Assembly: GCF_010820565.1 (NCBI RefSeq)
Contig: NZ_JAAIJQ010000012.1
Coordinates: 26,602 to 90,601, forward strand
Source: Thiorhodococcus minor
GTDB taxonomy: Bacteria; Pseudomonadota; Gammaproteobacteria; Chromatiales; Chromatiaceae
Direction: 5' to 3'
DNA: 64,000 bases
The position numbers and the translations under genes were made by a program. Below are positions 19,321 through 28,138 of the stretch, one piece after another. Position 1 is the first letter of the stretch. Every line of letters begins with the position of its first letter. The notes below the pieces were generated by a model. That model was not told the DNA's origin and did no database searches. It saw only the letters and a program-made list of their open reading frames with translations.

Positions 19321-19773
19321 CGCAGCTGCCAGCTGTCTCCCGGACGCGAAGCGCGGCGAATCCGCGACCTGGTATCGGTCTCCGCGCAAATCCCAGTCCC
19401 AGTCCGCGATGGAGCCATCAGGGTCATTGAAGCGCGCCAAGCTGAAGACGCGATTGATGGGGACAGGTCCGTTGTCCGGTCCGAGAAGCTCGGTCATGGC
19501 GACAGGAGGCGTATTGTCGGGAGGCGGCTCGCTGCTGGGAATCAGACGTGCAGCCAATGGTTGATTCGCCGTCCCGCCGTGGTAGCCGCCGACCGCCCAG
19601 GCGTCGCAATCCCTTGTCTTGGCCAGGTCACGCCAAGAAATGGTGGCCGCCTCCGGCAGGTCGAATCGGGCGCCTTCGTCCCAGCTCGCGCCGTCCCAGG
19701 AGTAGACAGTGTCTCCCGCCGACAGGGAGTACGGCAGAGCCCAGGCGTCGCAGGGCCATCGATCGTCGCAGGG
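19318..19773 (-). pseudogene. Remnant of a secreted Trp/Gly-rich protein
   Basis: From just after a stop at 19774-19776 the minus strand reads as coherent protein with no start codon at its head: CDAWALPYSLSAGDTVYSWD, RFDLPEAATISWRDLAKTRD, then CDAWAVGGYHGG, a Pro-rich linker (SSEPPPDNTPPV) and FNDPDGSIADWDWDLRGD. The AGDTVYSWDGASW pattern recalls carbohydrate-binding modules, and DPDGSIADWDWDLRG recalls PKD-type domains, but neither is certain. The frame runs without a stop into the palindromic repeat at 19165-19320 and on under cusF, where the translation is just a shadow. I read it as a 5'- and 3'-truncated relic. Confidence 0.4.
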
Positions 19774-19837
19774 TCACCCGCGATCAACCCGGGCGATCGG
19801 ATGACAAACGGCCGCCGAGCGCGGTTTATTCCCTGAC

Positions 19838-20177
19838 CGGGAGAGGGATCTCGCGAGATTGCTGGCCTATCCGCCGGCCGCGCTGTTCGCACTGGCCATG
19901 GCCGTGGTCGCCTATAACGCCTGGGCGGCGGTCAAGGCGGCCCTGCGTCGGGTGCATGGAGCCGACACCATCGACGCCCAGGTCTCTGGCTATTACCTCG
20001 TCAACGAGATGGGCCGCGTGGCTGCTCGCCACCGCGCAACCTGTCCAACTGCGCAAGCATCGCAAGCATTCACGCGGACCCAAGACGCGCCCTCTGGCGC
20101 GCACGCAAGATCCGAGCAGACCCCATCTCTCCGTCGCGCGCTTGCTCGCACAACGCCAGACGGGAAGCAAGCGCTGA
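19838..20177 (+). pseudogene. IS4-type transposase C-terminal remnant, frameshifted
   Basis: The first frame gives RDLARLLAYPPAALFALAMA, VVAYNAWAAVKAALRRVHG and DAQVSGYYLVNEMG, the penultimate region of a group of IS4-family DDE transposases. A second frame then gives LRKHRKHSRGPKTRPL and RPHLSVARLLAQRQ to a stop at 20175-20177, the usual basic C-terminal tail of the same group. About 60 residues between the two pieces are missing. The catalytic domain is absent, so the element is dead. It marks the accessory nature of this stretch. Confidence 0.65.
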
Positions 20178-20323
20178 AGCACTCAATCGCGGATCGCGGG
20201 CGGCCTACCACGAAAGGTGACCTTCAAAGCCATGCCGCCCTGCATGCCTGAGCTGGTGGAGGAGCGGGTGATGAACGGCGACAGCACCGACGGGCGAGCT
20301 TCTGCCAGACAGGAAGGGTCGAC

Positions 20324-21493
20324 TCAGTCCTCGGGTAGGGCCTTGCGCACCAGCTCCACCCAGTAGCGGACACCCACGCCGATGACAGCGTCGTTGAAGT
20401 CGTAGCCAGGATTGTGCAGCGCCCGGCCGTGGGCGCCCTGGGTACCGTTGCCGAGCATCACATAGGCGCCGGGGCAGGCGGCGAGCATCCAGCCGAAGTC
20501 CTCGGCACCCATGGTCGGCGGCAGGTCGCGGACGATCCGCTCGGACCCGACGACGCGCTCCATCGCACTCAACGCGACCGCGGCGGCAGCCTGGTCGTTG
20601 ACCGTGGAGCGATACCGGCGCTCGTAGTCCAGCGTGACCACGACCTCGTGGGCCGCCGCAATCCCGTCGGCCATGCGGCGCATACCCTGCTCAATACCCT
20701 GTCGCACCGCCTCGTCGAAGCTGCGCACCGTGCCGCCGAGCGTGACGCGGTCCGGGATCACGTTATCCGTGGTCCCACCCCGAATGCGCGTGACGCTGAT
20801 GACGGCCGCGGCCAGGGGATCGCAGGAGCGGCTGACCAGGGTCTGCCAGGCGTTGACGATCTGGGCCGCGGCGACGATGGGATCGCGCGCGCGGTGGGGA
20901 TAGGCGGCATGCCCACCGGTGCCGCAGATGCGCAGCTCGAAGAAGTCGGCGGATGCCATGACCGGGCCGGAGCGAACGCCCATGAAGCCGGCCTCGATGC
21001 CTGGCCAGTTGTGCAGGCCGAAGATGGCATCCATCGGGAAGCGCTCGAAGAGCCCTTCCTCGACCATGCGCTTGCCGCCTGCGAGGTTTTCCTCGGCGGG
21101 CTGAAAGACGAAGTGGCAGGTCCCGCGGAAACCGCCGTGCCGGGCTAGCCAGGTGGCGGCCCCGAGCAGCATGGCCGCGTGCCCGTCATGGCCGCAGGCA
21201 TGCATCAGCCCCTCATGGCGCGAGGCATAGCCGAGCCCGGTCTGCTCGTCCAAAGGCAGGGCATCCATGTCCGCGCGTAGCCCGATGGTCCCGCCTTCGC
21301 CCCGACGCAGCGTACCCACAACCCCGGTGCCCGCGAGCCCCCTGTCGACCTCCAGCCCGAGGGCGGCGAGACGCTCAGCGACCAGGGCCGAGGTCCGCTC
21401 TTCACGGAAGGCGATCTCGGGGTGGGCATGCAGGTCCTGGCGCAGCGCGGCGAGCTCGGCGCACAGCGCCTCGAAGGCGAGTCGGTCGTTCAT
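20324..21493 (-). CDS. M20 family amidohydrolase (hippurate/N-acyl amino acid hydrolase type)
   Basis: A 389-residue zinc-dependent amidohydrolase. Metal-site motifs are visible: RADMDALPLDEQ (Asp), MHACGHDGHAAML (Cys/His), PAEENLAGGKRM (Glu-Glu) and a C-terminal H in ALHNPGYDFND. The lid/dimerisation domain contains GTGGHAAYPHRARDP. These features place it with IAA-amino acid hydrolase, hippuricase and N-acetyl-diaminopimelate deacetylase relatives; the substrate cannot be told. The open frame runs 106 codons further upstream, but the family begins at the ATG 21491-21493. The lone gene follows a transposase relic. Confidence 0.9.
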   Translation of the reverse strand: MNDRLAFEALCAELAALRQDLHAHPEIAFREERTSALVAERLAALGLEVDRGLAGTGVVGTLRRGEGGTIGLRADMDALPLDEQTGLGYASRHEGLMHACGHDGHAAMLLGAATWLARHGGFRGTCHFVFQPAEENLAGGKRMVEEGLFERFPMDAIFGLHNWPGIEAGFMGVRSGPVMASADFFELRICGTGGHAAYPHRARDPIVAAAQIVNAWQTLVSRSCDPLAAAVISVTRIRGGTTDNVIPDRVTLGGTVRSFDEAVRQGIEQGMRRMADGIAAAHEVVVTLDYERRYRSTVNDQAAAAVALSAMERVVGSERIVRDLPPTMGAEDFGWMLAACPGAYVMLGNGTQGAHGRALHNPGYDFNDAVIGVGVRYWVELVRKALPED

Positions 21494-21764
21494 GCTGGGC
21501 GAGGGCCTTGAAGCCCGCCTTGGTCTCCACTTGCCTGAGCCTCCAACCGAGCCCTGGAGGCGTGCTGGGCTGGCTGGCGGGAGCGAATCCGATGCGATCG
21601 ACGCTGAGGGTAGCGAGTGCGGTGGGGGCGGACAAGGCTCGGCCAGGCAACGGGCGATCCGGGCTGCCCTGCCCTCCTGCACGCGCTCGGCCAGGCAAGC
21701 GTGCTCTGCGGCTGCGCGGCCGACTTGCAACCTGCGAGCGCGGTCGTACCCTCGATGCCAGACC

Positions 21765-22553
21765 TCAAGACGGCCTCGGCACGAGATCTCGATAGGCGTG
21801 CCAGGTCGCATGCCCGGTCAAGGGCACGGCGATGAAGAGCCCGAGATAGAAGGTTAGAAGACCAGCCCCGACGATGGCGACCAGCAGCACGGCCCAGAGG
21901 AGCATCGGCAGCCAATTCTGGGCGACCGCCCGCACGCTGGTCCGCATGGCCGTGAAACCGTCCACGGGCCGGTCGATCAGCATGGGGATGGTGATGGCAC
22001 TGACGCAGAATGCGCAGACGGCGAAGAAGGCCCCGACCAGGATGACGGCGATCACCAGAGGTATATGCTCACCCGACAAGACCACCGTCGGGATGAAGTT
22101 CTCCAAGGTCGGAAATGGATCCTGGAACAGCATGATAAAGAGAAAGACCGAGGCCAGGATCCACAGCTGCATGATGATCAGCAGGAACCCGGTCGCTATC
22201 CCGAGCTGGGCCTGATTGCGCTTGATCGCCTCCAGCGCCTGACAGTGCGCCAATGACTCGTTGCGCTCGAGATGGTCGCTCATCCGATAGAGTCCGATCG
22301 CGAGCAGGGGCGCCATCAGAAAGAAACCGGCGGTCAGAAAGGGCACCAGAAAACTGAGGTGACCGAGCAGGGTCACCAGAAAGATCGAAGCACTCAGGAT
22401 GACGATGGCGGCACCGTATCTCAGGCTGTAGAGGGGGGCAGCACGAATATCCCCCCATCCCTTCTCCAACCATCGCCAGGGGTGGCTCAGCGTCACTCGG
22501 CTCACCAGTGGGTCACCCTGACTAAGTCCTTGCTGTCCGGTCATTTCGCTCAT
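21765..22553 (-). CDS. DUF2189 integral membrane protein
   Basis: A 262-residue protein with about six transmembrane helices. The pattern HPWRWLEKGWGDIRAAPLYS at the N-terminus, then GPFLTAGFFLMAPLLAIGLY-like and LLIDRPVDGFTAMRTS segments, fits DUF2189. Such proteins are found in many alpha- and gammaproteobacteria with no known function. The end (HATWHAYRDLVPRPS) is also typical. It is monocistronic here. Confidence 0.85.
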   Translation of the reverse strand: MSEMTGQQGLSQGDPLVSRVTLSHPWRWLEKGWGDIRAAPLYSLRYGAAIVILSASIFLVTLLGHLSFLVPFLTAGFFLMAPLLAIGLYRMSDHLERNESLAHCQALEAIKRNQAQLGIATGFLLIIMQLWILASVFLFIMLFQDPFPTLENFIPTVVLSGEHIPLVIAVILVGAFFAVCAFCVSAITIPMLIDRPVDGFTAMRTSVRAVAQNWLPMLLWAVLLVAIVGAGLLTFYLGLFIAVPLTGHATWHAYRDLVPRPS

Positions 22554-22880
22554 CGATGCCCTCCCGAATACCGGTTTGCGCCCGATTGTGATGCCGTCAT
22601 TATCCTTCGCAATCTGCGGGGCTGAGCGCGCTTTTCAATGCGGCGGGATGCGTTTGGGCCGTCGCACGCGTCCCCCTGGTGGGATCTCGGCTCCCGCCGC
22701 AAGGCTCCGGCCAGAAAGCCTCGCCAGCGCCCGCTATAAGGAGGCGTTAGGGGACGCCGACGAGCTTGCCCCCGAAGCCCAGGCAGGGAGGTGGCGCTCG
22801 GCTCGCGCCTCCCCATGCGCCGTCTGCGATGGACTCTCGCCAAGCTTTCCTGGCACCAGCCTCCAAGGAGAGCTTCTGGC
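22554..22880. other. Intergenic gap without a gene
   Basis: About 330 bases between the DUF2189 gene and the hydroxyacid dehydrogenase. It probably carries the upstream region of the DUF2189 gene. No frame with a recognisable product is seen. Confidence 0.4.
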
Positions 22881-23843
22881 TTAAGCCACCCGATTGCGCT
22901 CCTCTCCCGCGATGAAGGCCGCGATGTTGGCCGCCACCTCGACCAAGACGCGCTGACGCGCCTCGCGGCTGGCCCAGGCGATGTGGGGCGTAACGATGAG
23001 GTTGGGGATGTCCGGCGCCAGCAGCGGGTTGCCCGCGCGCGGCGGCTCGGCGCTCAGGACGTCGACACCGGCGCCACCGATGGCGCCCTGGCGGAGTGCA
23101 TCCGCCAGGGCCTGTTCGTCCAGGATGCCGCCGCGCGCCGTATTGATGATCAAGGCGTCAGGGCGCATCAGGCCCAGCTCGCGGGCGCCGATGAGACCAC
23201 GCGTGCTGTCCGTCAGCGGGCAATGCAGGCTCAGCACGTCGACCCCTGGCAGCAGTGCCTTCAGCGGCAGCCGACCCTCCTGGGGTGGACCGCCGGGACG
23301 CTGGGCGGCGAGCACCCGCATGCCGAAGGCCTCGGCGACGCGACCAACCGCTTGCCCCAGCTCGCCGAAGCCGACGATGCCCAGGGTGCGCCCGGCGAGC
23401 TCGCGAATCGGATAGTCCATCAGACAGAAGCGGTCATGGCGCTGCCAGGCCCCTGCGGAGACGGCGCGCTGATAGTCCGGCAGGCGGGTGGTGAGCGCAA
23501 GGATCAAGGCGAAGACATGCTGCACGACCGCCGGCGTGGCATAGCACACGACATTGGTCACCGCGATGCCCAGCTCCCGGGCCGCCTCCAGGTCGACGTT
23601 GTTGGTCCCCGTAGCCGCGATGCAGATCAGCCGTAGCTCGCGAACGGCAGTCAGGGTCTCACGGTCCAGTACGACCTTGTTCGTCACCACGACCTGAGCC
23701 TGCCGGATACGCTCCAGCGTATCTGCAGGCTCGGTGTAGGCATGACGCTGCCAGTGGCCGCAGACCTGGTCTAGAGCAGATAGGTCGAGGTCGCCCTGGT
23801 CGATGGTGGACAGGTCCAACAGGACGGCGCTCCAAGGGGACAT
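22881..23843 (-). CDS. D-2-hydroxyacid dehydrogenase (glycerate/hydroxypyruvate type)
   Basis: A 320-residue NAD(P)-dependent dehydrogenase. Features in order: ATGTNNVDLEAARELGI, the Rossmann loop GIVGFGELGQAVG, the catalytic Arg in INTARGGILDEQAL, a Glu in LSAEPPRAGNPLL and the catalytic His in VTPHIAWASREAR. The VVCYATPAVVQHVFALILAL stretch is typical of glycerate dehydrogenases. It would reduce a 2-keto acid such as hydroxypyruvate or run the reverse reaction. I placed the start at the ATG 23841-23843; the frame is open 19 codons upstream without family similarity. Confidence 0.9.
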   Translation of the reverse strand: MSPWSAVLLDLSTIDQGDLDLSALDQVCGHWQRHAYTEPADTLERIRQAQVVVTNKVVLDRETLTAVRELRLICIAATGTNNVDLEAARELGIAVTNVVCYATPAVVQHVFALILALTTRLPDYQRAVSAGAWQRHDRFCLMDYPIRELAGRTLGIVGFGELGQAVGRVAEAFGMRVLAAQRPGGPPQEGRLPLKALLPGVDVLSLHCPLTDSTRGLIGARELGLMRPDALIINTARGGILDEQALADALRQGAIGGAGVDVLSAEPPRAGNPLLAPDIPNLIVTPHIAWASREARQRVLVEVAANIAAFIAGEERNRVA

Positions 23844-24081
23844 AGCAGGTCTCGCGAACGTGACTGAAGACTGGATGATAGTGGCCGGACAAGGCGGCAT
23901 CTATCGCGACAGAGCGGCTGGGGAGCTGGCTTCTCCCCTCAGGCCTCCCCCTGAGATTGATAGCCCTTTCGGCAAAGTGCGCGTCGCACAACCCGCGAGA
24001 TTGGCAGGTTTTACGTGAGTTGAAAGCTCGACGCCAAGGGCAACCTACTTAGGCCCGTACAACTAGAACAGAGAGTCCCGT

Positions 24082-24702
24082 ATGCATCGCTTCCCGCAGG
24101 CTTCAGCTCGACTGGTTTTGTTTGTACTCGCCTTCCTCGTCGCTGGCTCCTCGATCGCCGTTGCAGGATCGAGCCCCGTCAACGGCCGGAATGTGGCCTT
24201 CGTTCAGTTCCAAGACGGGAGCATTGCCCAAACGGGCGGCCGCACCTGGGTCGAATACGGCAATAGCGGTGCGGCCAGATTCAGCTTTCAAGAAACGCAT
24301 CGCGACGACTGGTCCGTTTACCTCAATGACTCCTCTCGCAACATACAGCTGCAATTGGACCTGCATCGCAAATGGGTCAGCTACGGTGAGGACGGTGGCC
24401 CCAAGAGAGATCTCTACAGGATAACGGATGCAAAGTCCGTCACAGGTCGAACCGTAACGAGCGTCCAGATGCAGAATGGAAAGCTCCTCAAGACGGGAGG
24501 GAGCGCCTGGTCCGAGTACGACGCCAATGGTAAGCGGGTCTACAACTTCCAAGAAACCGGCCGAGATGCCTGGTCGGTGTACTTGAACGACGCCTCGCGC
24601 AACGTGCAGCTGCAGCTGGATCTGCACCGCAAATGGGTCACCTACGGCGAGAGCGGCGGTCCCAAGCGAGATCTCTACAAGATCACATCGGCTGAGGGCT
24701 AG
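24082..24702 (+). CDS. Secreted protein with two tandem ~80-residue repeats
   Basis: A 206-residue protein with a Sec signal peptide (cleavage near AVAGSS, about residue 29). The mature chain is two near-identical modules: residues about 34-113 (NGRNVAFVQFQDGSI to PKRDLYRIT) and about 119-200 (TGRTVTSVQMQNGKL to PKRDLYKIT). Each contains the core W(S)VYLND(S/A)SRN(I/V)QLQLDLHRKWV. Length and Trp/Tyr/Gly content suggest a beta-rich fold such as a lectin or enzyme-inhibitor module. I do not recognise a named family. The gene stands alone with no obvious operon partner. Confidence 0.8.
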   Translation: MHRFPQASARLVLFVLAFLVAGSSIAVAGSSPVNGRNVAFVQFQDGSIAQTGGRTWVEYGNSGAARFSFQETHRDDWSVYLNDSSRNIQLQLDLHRKWVSYGEDGGPKRDLYRITDAKSVTGRTVTSVQMQNGKLLKTGGSAWSEYDANGKRVYNFQETGRDAWSVYLNDASRNVQLQLDLHRKWVTYGESGGPKRDLYKITSAEG

Positions 24703-24903
24703 CCTGGGCCTGAAGCAAGGCATTAAGGAGCGAGGCGGCCACAGGATGGGTGTCCGCCTCCACACGCGGCCGCCTTCGAGAGCCTAGGATCTCCCCGCTA
24801 CCTCGTCAGCTATTCCGCTCCGACTCTTGGCGAGAAGCCGATTCTGGGACTGGCCGGCGCACCCCTCCACGTCTCAGCGCCAGGGCCATTCCGGCGGTTA
24901 CCA

Positions 24904-26424
24904 TCACTCCGTTTCGGGCAGTCGAATCAGTCCCCGCAGGCCGCCCTCCGGCCGGTTGCTCAATCGCAGCGAACCCCCGTGGGCATGAACGATGGTCCGG
25001 GCGACGGACAGCCCAAGCCCTGTGCCACCCGTCTCGCGGCTGCGTGAGGCCTCGAGCCGAAAGAAAGGCTCCAAGACCTTCTCGAGATCTCCATCCGGGA
25101 TCCCCGGCCCGTCGTCGTCGACCTGGATCACCCGGCCGCCTTCCGCTGCGTACAAGGTTACCCGCACCCTGCCGCCGTACTTGACCGCGTTGTCGATGAG
25201 GTTGGACAGCGCGCGCCTGAGCGAAACGGGCCGACATCGGGCGATGAGGCGCTCGGGACCTTCGTAGGCGACATCCCCGCCAAGATCCGCATGATCGTCC
25301 ACCAGACTCTGCACCAACGCCGCTAGATCGGTCGAGCGCGTCGTCTCGTCGGCCGCCTCGTCACGCGCGAAGCTGAGCGTGGCGGAGAGGATGGCCTCCA
25401 TCTCTTCCAGCGTCGCGAGCGTGCGCTCACGCATATCGGCGTCTTCGATGTACTCGGCGCGCAGCCGCAGGGTGGTGATGGGGGTGCGCAGGTCGTGCGA
25501 CACCGCGGCCAGCAGGCGCGAGCGATCCTGGAGATGCTTGTGCAGGCGCTCCTGCATCAGGTTGATGGCGCGAATGGTCTCGCGGACCTCGCGTGGGCCG
25601 TGCTCGCGCAGGCGCGGCGGGTCTTCGCCGCGACCGAAGCGATTGGCTGCCTCGGCCAGGTCCGCCATAGAGCGCGCCATCTTGCGGGCGATCAAGAGGC
25701 CTGTGCCGATCACGGCCATCAGCAGCAGCCCCAACAGCTGCAGCGTCTTGCCGGCCCAGGGCGGCGGCTGGTCGATGCGGGTGGTACGGAAGTTGACCCA
25801 GTGGCCGTCGCGCAGGCGCGCGCAGATGACGATGGCCTTGACGTCATCCGTGCGGATGTCCTCGCGGAGCTGGCGGTCGTCCATGGGCGGCGGGGGCGGC
25901 GGCTCGTCGCGCACCAGGCGGTGATCATCCATGTCCCCGCTGTGACGGCCGTCCTGATGGAGCGGGTGGGCATTCGGCGGCAGCGCGAGCCGCTCCGTCT
26001 CGGCGCCGTCGTGATGCGCGTCGATCTCGACGCGGACGCGCAGCGATTCGCGATCCTTGATGCCGAGGGCGCTGCGCAGCTTGTGGTGGATGAGGTGCTC
26101 GACGGCATGGCCCCACGGCCGGCTGAGCCCCAGCTTGGGGGCATCTGTGATGCTGATCAGGTCCCCGGTGCGCGAGAAGCGCTCGATAATGCGCTCGCGC
26201 TCGGCCCCGTCCGTGTCCTGCAGCAGCCAGACCAGGGTGGTGACCTCATCGAGCAGATAGGCCAGATTGCGCTCCTCGAATCGGTCCTTGCGCTCGTCCT
26301 GGAGGATGAATCCGGCACCCAGGATGAGCATTAGGGACATGCCAACCAGGAGGGTCAGAATGCGGCCGGCTAGGGTATCCAGGCGCGCCGGCGGCCAGAC
26401 CCGAGGAAACGGCGGGCTAGGCAT
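24904..26424 (-). CDS. Sensor histidine kinase with His/Pro-rich periplasmic domain
   Basis: A 506-residue EnvZ-type kinase. TM1 is near residues 22-42. The periplasmic domain (about 43-225) contains a segment dense in His, Asp and Pro (IDAHHDGAE, HPLHQDGRHSGDMDDH, then PPPPPPMDD) that could bind metal. TM2 follows near 226-247, then HAMP, and HisKA with AAVSHDLRTPITTLRLR (His near residue 310). The ATPase domain has SNLIDNAVKYG, DDDGPGIP and GGTGLGLSVARTIV. All catalytic motifs are intact. The ATG at 26422-26424 overlaps the response regulator stop by 8 bp. An earlier TTG exists but is less likely. Sensing of metal or envelope stress is inferred. Confidence 0.9.
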   Translation of the reverse strand: MPSPPFPRVWPPARLDTLAGRILTLLVGMSLMLILGAGFILQDERKDRFEERNLAYLLDEVTTLVWLLQDTDGAERERIIERFSRTGDLISITDAPKLGLSRPWGHAVEHLIHHKLRSALGIKDRESLRVRVEIDAHHDGAETERLALPPNAHPLHQDGRHSGDMDDHRLVRDEPPPPPPMDDRQLREDIRTDDVKAIVICARLRDGHWVNFRTTRIDQPPPWAGKTLQLLGLLLMAVIGTGLLIARKMARSMADLAEAANRFGRGEDPPRLREHGPREVRETIRAINLMQERLHKHLQDRSRLLAAVSHDLRTPITTLRLRAEYIEDADMRERTLATLEEMEAILSATLSFARDEAADETTRSTDLAALVQSLVDDHADLGGDVAYEGPERLIARCRPVSLRRALSNLIDNAVKYGGRVRVTLYAAEGGRVIQVDDDGPGIPDGDLEKVLEPFFRLEASRSRETGGTGLGLSVARTIVHAHGGSLRLSNRPEGGLRGLIRLPETE

Positions 26425-27148
26425 CGCGCCGCTCGACCTTGGGGGCAAAGAGGTAGCCGTCGCCGCGGATGGTCTTGATGATCTGCGGGTCGCGCGACTG
26501 GTCCCCGAGCTTGCGTCTCAGGCGGCTCACCAGGGTGTCGATGGCGCGGTCGAAGGCCTTGGCGTCGCGGCCGCGGGCCAGGTCGAGAAGCTGATCGCGG
26601 CTCAGCACCCGGCCAGGCCGGGTGACGAACGCCATCAGCAAGGCAAACTCGGCCGTGCTGAGCGGCACCAGGGTCTGATCCGGGTCGATCAGCTCGCGGG
26701 CATCCGGCAGCAGGGTCCAGCCGAGGAAGCAGAGCCGCTCCGCCGCCTCCACGACGCCCTGATCATGATGGGTGCAGGTGCGGCGCATCACCGCCTTCAT
26801 GCGGGCCAGCAGCTCGCGCGGGTTGAAGGGCTTCGGCAGATAGTCGTCCGCGCCCATCTCCAGGCCGACGATGCGGTCGGTCTCCTCGCCCATCGCCGTG
26901 AGCATGACGATCGGCAGTCCGGCGTGAGGCCCGGCCCGCAGGTTGCGGCAGAGCGTCAGGCCGTCCTCGCCCGGCATCATGAGGTCGAGGATAATGAGAT
27001 CGATGGCCGCATCCGCCAGGACACGCCGCATCTCGGTGCCGTTCGCCGCCGTCGTCACCCGATAACCATGGTCGCCCAGATAGCGCTGCAACAGCTGCCG
27101 GATCTCGGCATGGTCATCGACGACAAGGATGTGTGGCTGTCTTTCCAT
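26417..27148 (-). CDS. OmpR/PhoB-family response regulator
   Basis: A 243-residue two-domain regulator. The receiver has acidic residues in LVVDDH, the phospho-acceptor Asp in LIILDLMMPGEDG (near residue 55), Thr in MLTAMGEE and Lys in YLPKPFNPREL. The C-terminal winged helix ends ...RRKLGDQSRDPQIIKTIRGDGYLF, typical of OmpR-type DNA binding to direct repeats. I chose the ATG at 27146-27148 because it starts the receiver; the frame is open 26 codons further. It is co-transcribed with the kinase and divergent from the DUF4405 gene at 27378. Likely targets are the paired GTCACA boxes at 27222 and 30243. Confidence 0.92.
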   Translation of the reverse strand: MERQPHILVVDDHAEIRQLLQRYLGDHGYRVTTAANGTEMRRVLADAAIDLIILDLMMPGEDGLTLCRNLRAGPHAGLPIVMLTAMGEETDRIVGLEMGADDYLPKPFNPRELLARMKAVMRRTCTHHDQGVVEAAERLCFLGWTLLPDARELIDPDQTLVPLSTAEFALLMAFVTRPGRVLSRDQLLDLARGRDAKAFDRAIDTLVSRLRRKLGDQSRDPQIIKTIRGDGYLFAPKVERRDA

Positions 27149-27192
27149 TCGGCAGAGTGTAGAGCCTGGCGCGTGGCGCCGAGGCCCCTTTC

Positions 27193-27272
27193 GGTGACAA
27201 TTCTTGTCCGCCTGGTCGGCTGTCACACAACGTCACAAATCGCGCCAACGCTTGGCAATGGCCGGACACATG
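27193..27272 (+). promoter_or_regulatory. Conserved regulatory block upstream of DUF4405 gene 1
   Basis: GGTGACA at 27193-27199 is followed at a start-to-start distance of 29 bp by a 10-bp direct repeat GTCACACAACGTCACAAA (27222-27239), then GGCAA (27254) and GGACACATG (27264-27272). All four elements recur upstream of the paralogue at 30400 with identical spacing. Tandem half-sites 10-11 bp apart are how OmpR/PhoB regulators bind. The block lies between this gene and the divergent response regulator, so it may control both. Confidence 0.7.
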
Positions 27273-27377
27273 CGCGCGGCGAAATCGTCGCCGTGGATTG
27301 CGCCGACCAGCGCCAGGGCCTTCCCGGGCCGACCGCGATCCGCACATCCTGCGACGCGCTGAAGGGAGGCGACCCCA

Positions 27378-28097
27378 ATGACCAAACGAAACACCCGCCA
27401 ATGGTCGACACCCGCCGTCATCGCGGCCGGCACCTTCATGGCCGTCTCCGGCCTGCTTCTGTTCTTCGGCGTTCATGGCCCGGTGAAGCTGGCCCACGAA
27501 TGGATCGGCCTGGCCTTCGTCGTCTTCGTCGGCGTCCACGTCGCCACGCATTGGCCTGTCGTGAAGAGATATTTCTCGCAGCCGGCGGCGCTCGCCATCA
27601 TCGGCGGCATCGCCATCGCGGCCTTCGGCCTGATGCTGCTCGCCCCCCCGCAAGACGGCGAGCAGGACCATGATCGGCGCCATGGAGACCGCCACGCCGT
27701 CCGATGGGACTCCGGCCTTGGAGCCACGATCGCGGCCTTGAATCCTAGCTCGGCGCAAGCGGATGCCATCCAGGCCATCCTCGACGAAGAAGCAAGCCGG
27801 GCCGCCGACTCCAGGTATCTGGCTTATCAGCAGTTGCTCGGGATCCTGAATACCGCGCAGCGCACCCGGCTGGCGGCGGTGATCCAGCAGCGTTTCGACC
27901 GCCAGCTCAACGAAGCGGCCTCGGCATCGAATCTCACCGCAGACCAAAAATCACAGCTCGGAGTACTCTGTGATGCTCGCAGACGAGCCCTTCGAGCCCA
28001 GCGCCTACCTGTCGACAGGGCGCTCACAGGCGGCCGCCGCAGAGCCATCAACTTCCCGCTTGGAGGCCATGCCTGCGATCGAGCACCTATGAGCTAA
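27378..28097 (+). CDS. DUF4405 membrane protein with Spy/CpxP-like periplasmic tail
   Basis: A 239-residue protein. The first 95 residues form three transmembrane helices with the DUF4405 pattern (STPAVIAAGTFMAVSGLLLF, AHEWIGLAFVVFVGVHVATH); the spaced His residues resemble a haem b site. A charged linker with several His (DHDRRHGDRHAV) leads to a helical domain with two LTxxQ-like motifs (LNTAQRTRL, LTADQKSQL), as in the Spy/CpxP/ZraP family. GGGAGG precedes the ATG. The last 45 residues are Arg-rich and may be altered sequence. It is divergent from the two-component genes, the layout of cpxP and cpxRA, suggesting a feedback sensor. The function is inferred. Confidence 0.75.
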   Translation: MTKRNTRQWSTPAVIAAGTFMAVSGLLLFFGVHGPVKLAHEWIGLAFVVFVGVHVATHWPVVKRYFSQPAALAIIGGIAIAAFGLMLLAPPQDGEQDHDRRHGDRHAVRWDSGLGATIAALNPSSAQADAIQAILDEEASRAADSRYLAYQQLLGILNTAQRTRLAAVIQQRFDRQLNEAASASNLTADQKSQLGVLCDARRRALRAQRLPVDRALTGGRRRAINFPLGGHACDRAPMS

Positions 28098-28138
28098 GAT
28101 AACGGCCTGATCTCAAGGCTCTTACACGCGGGTTGCCC

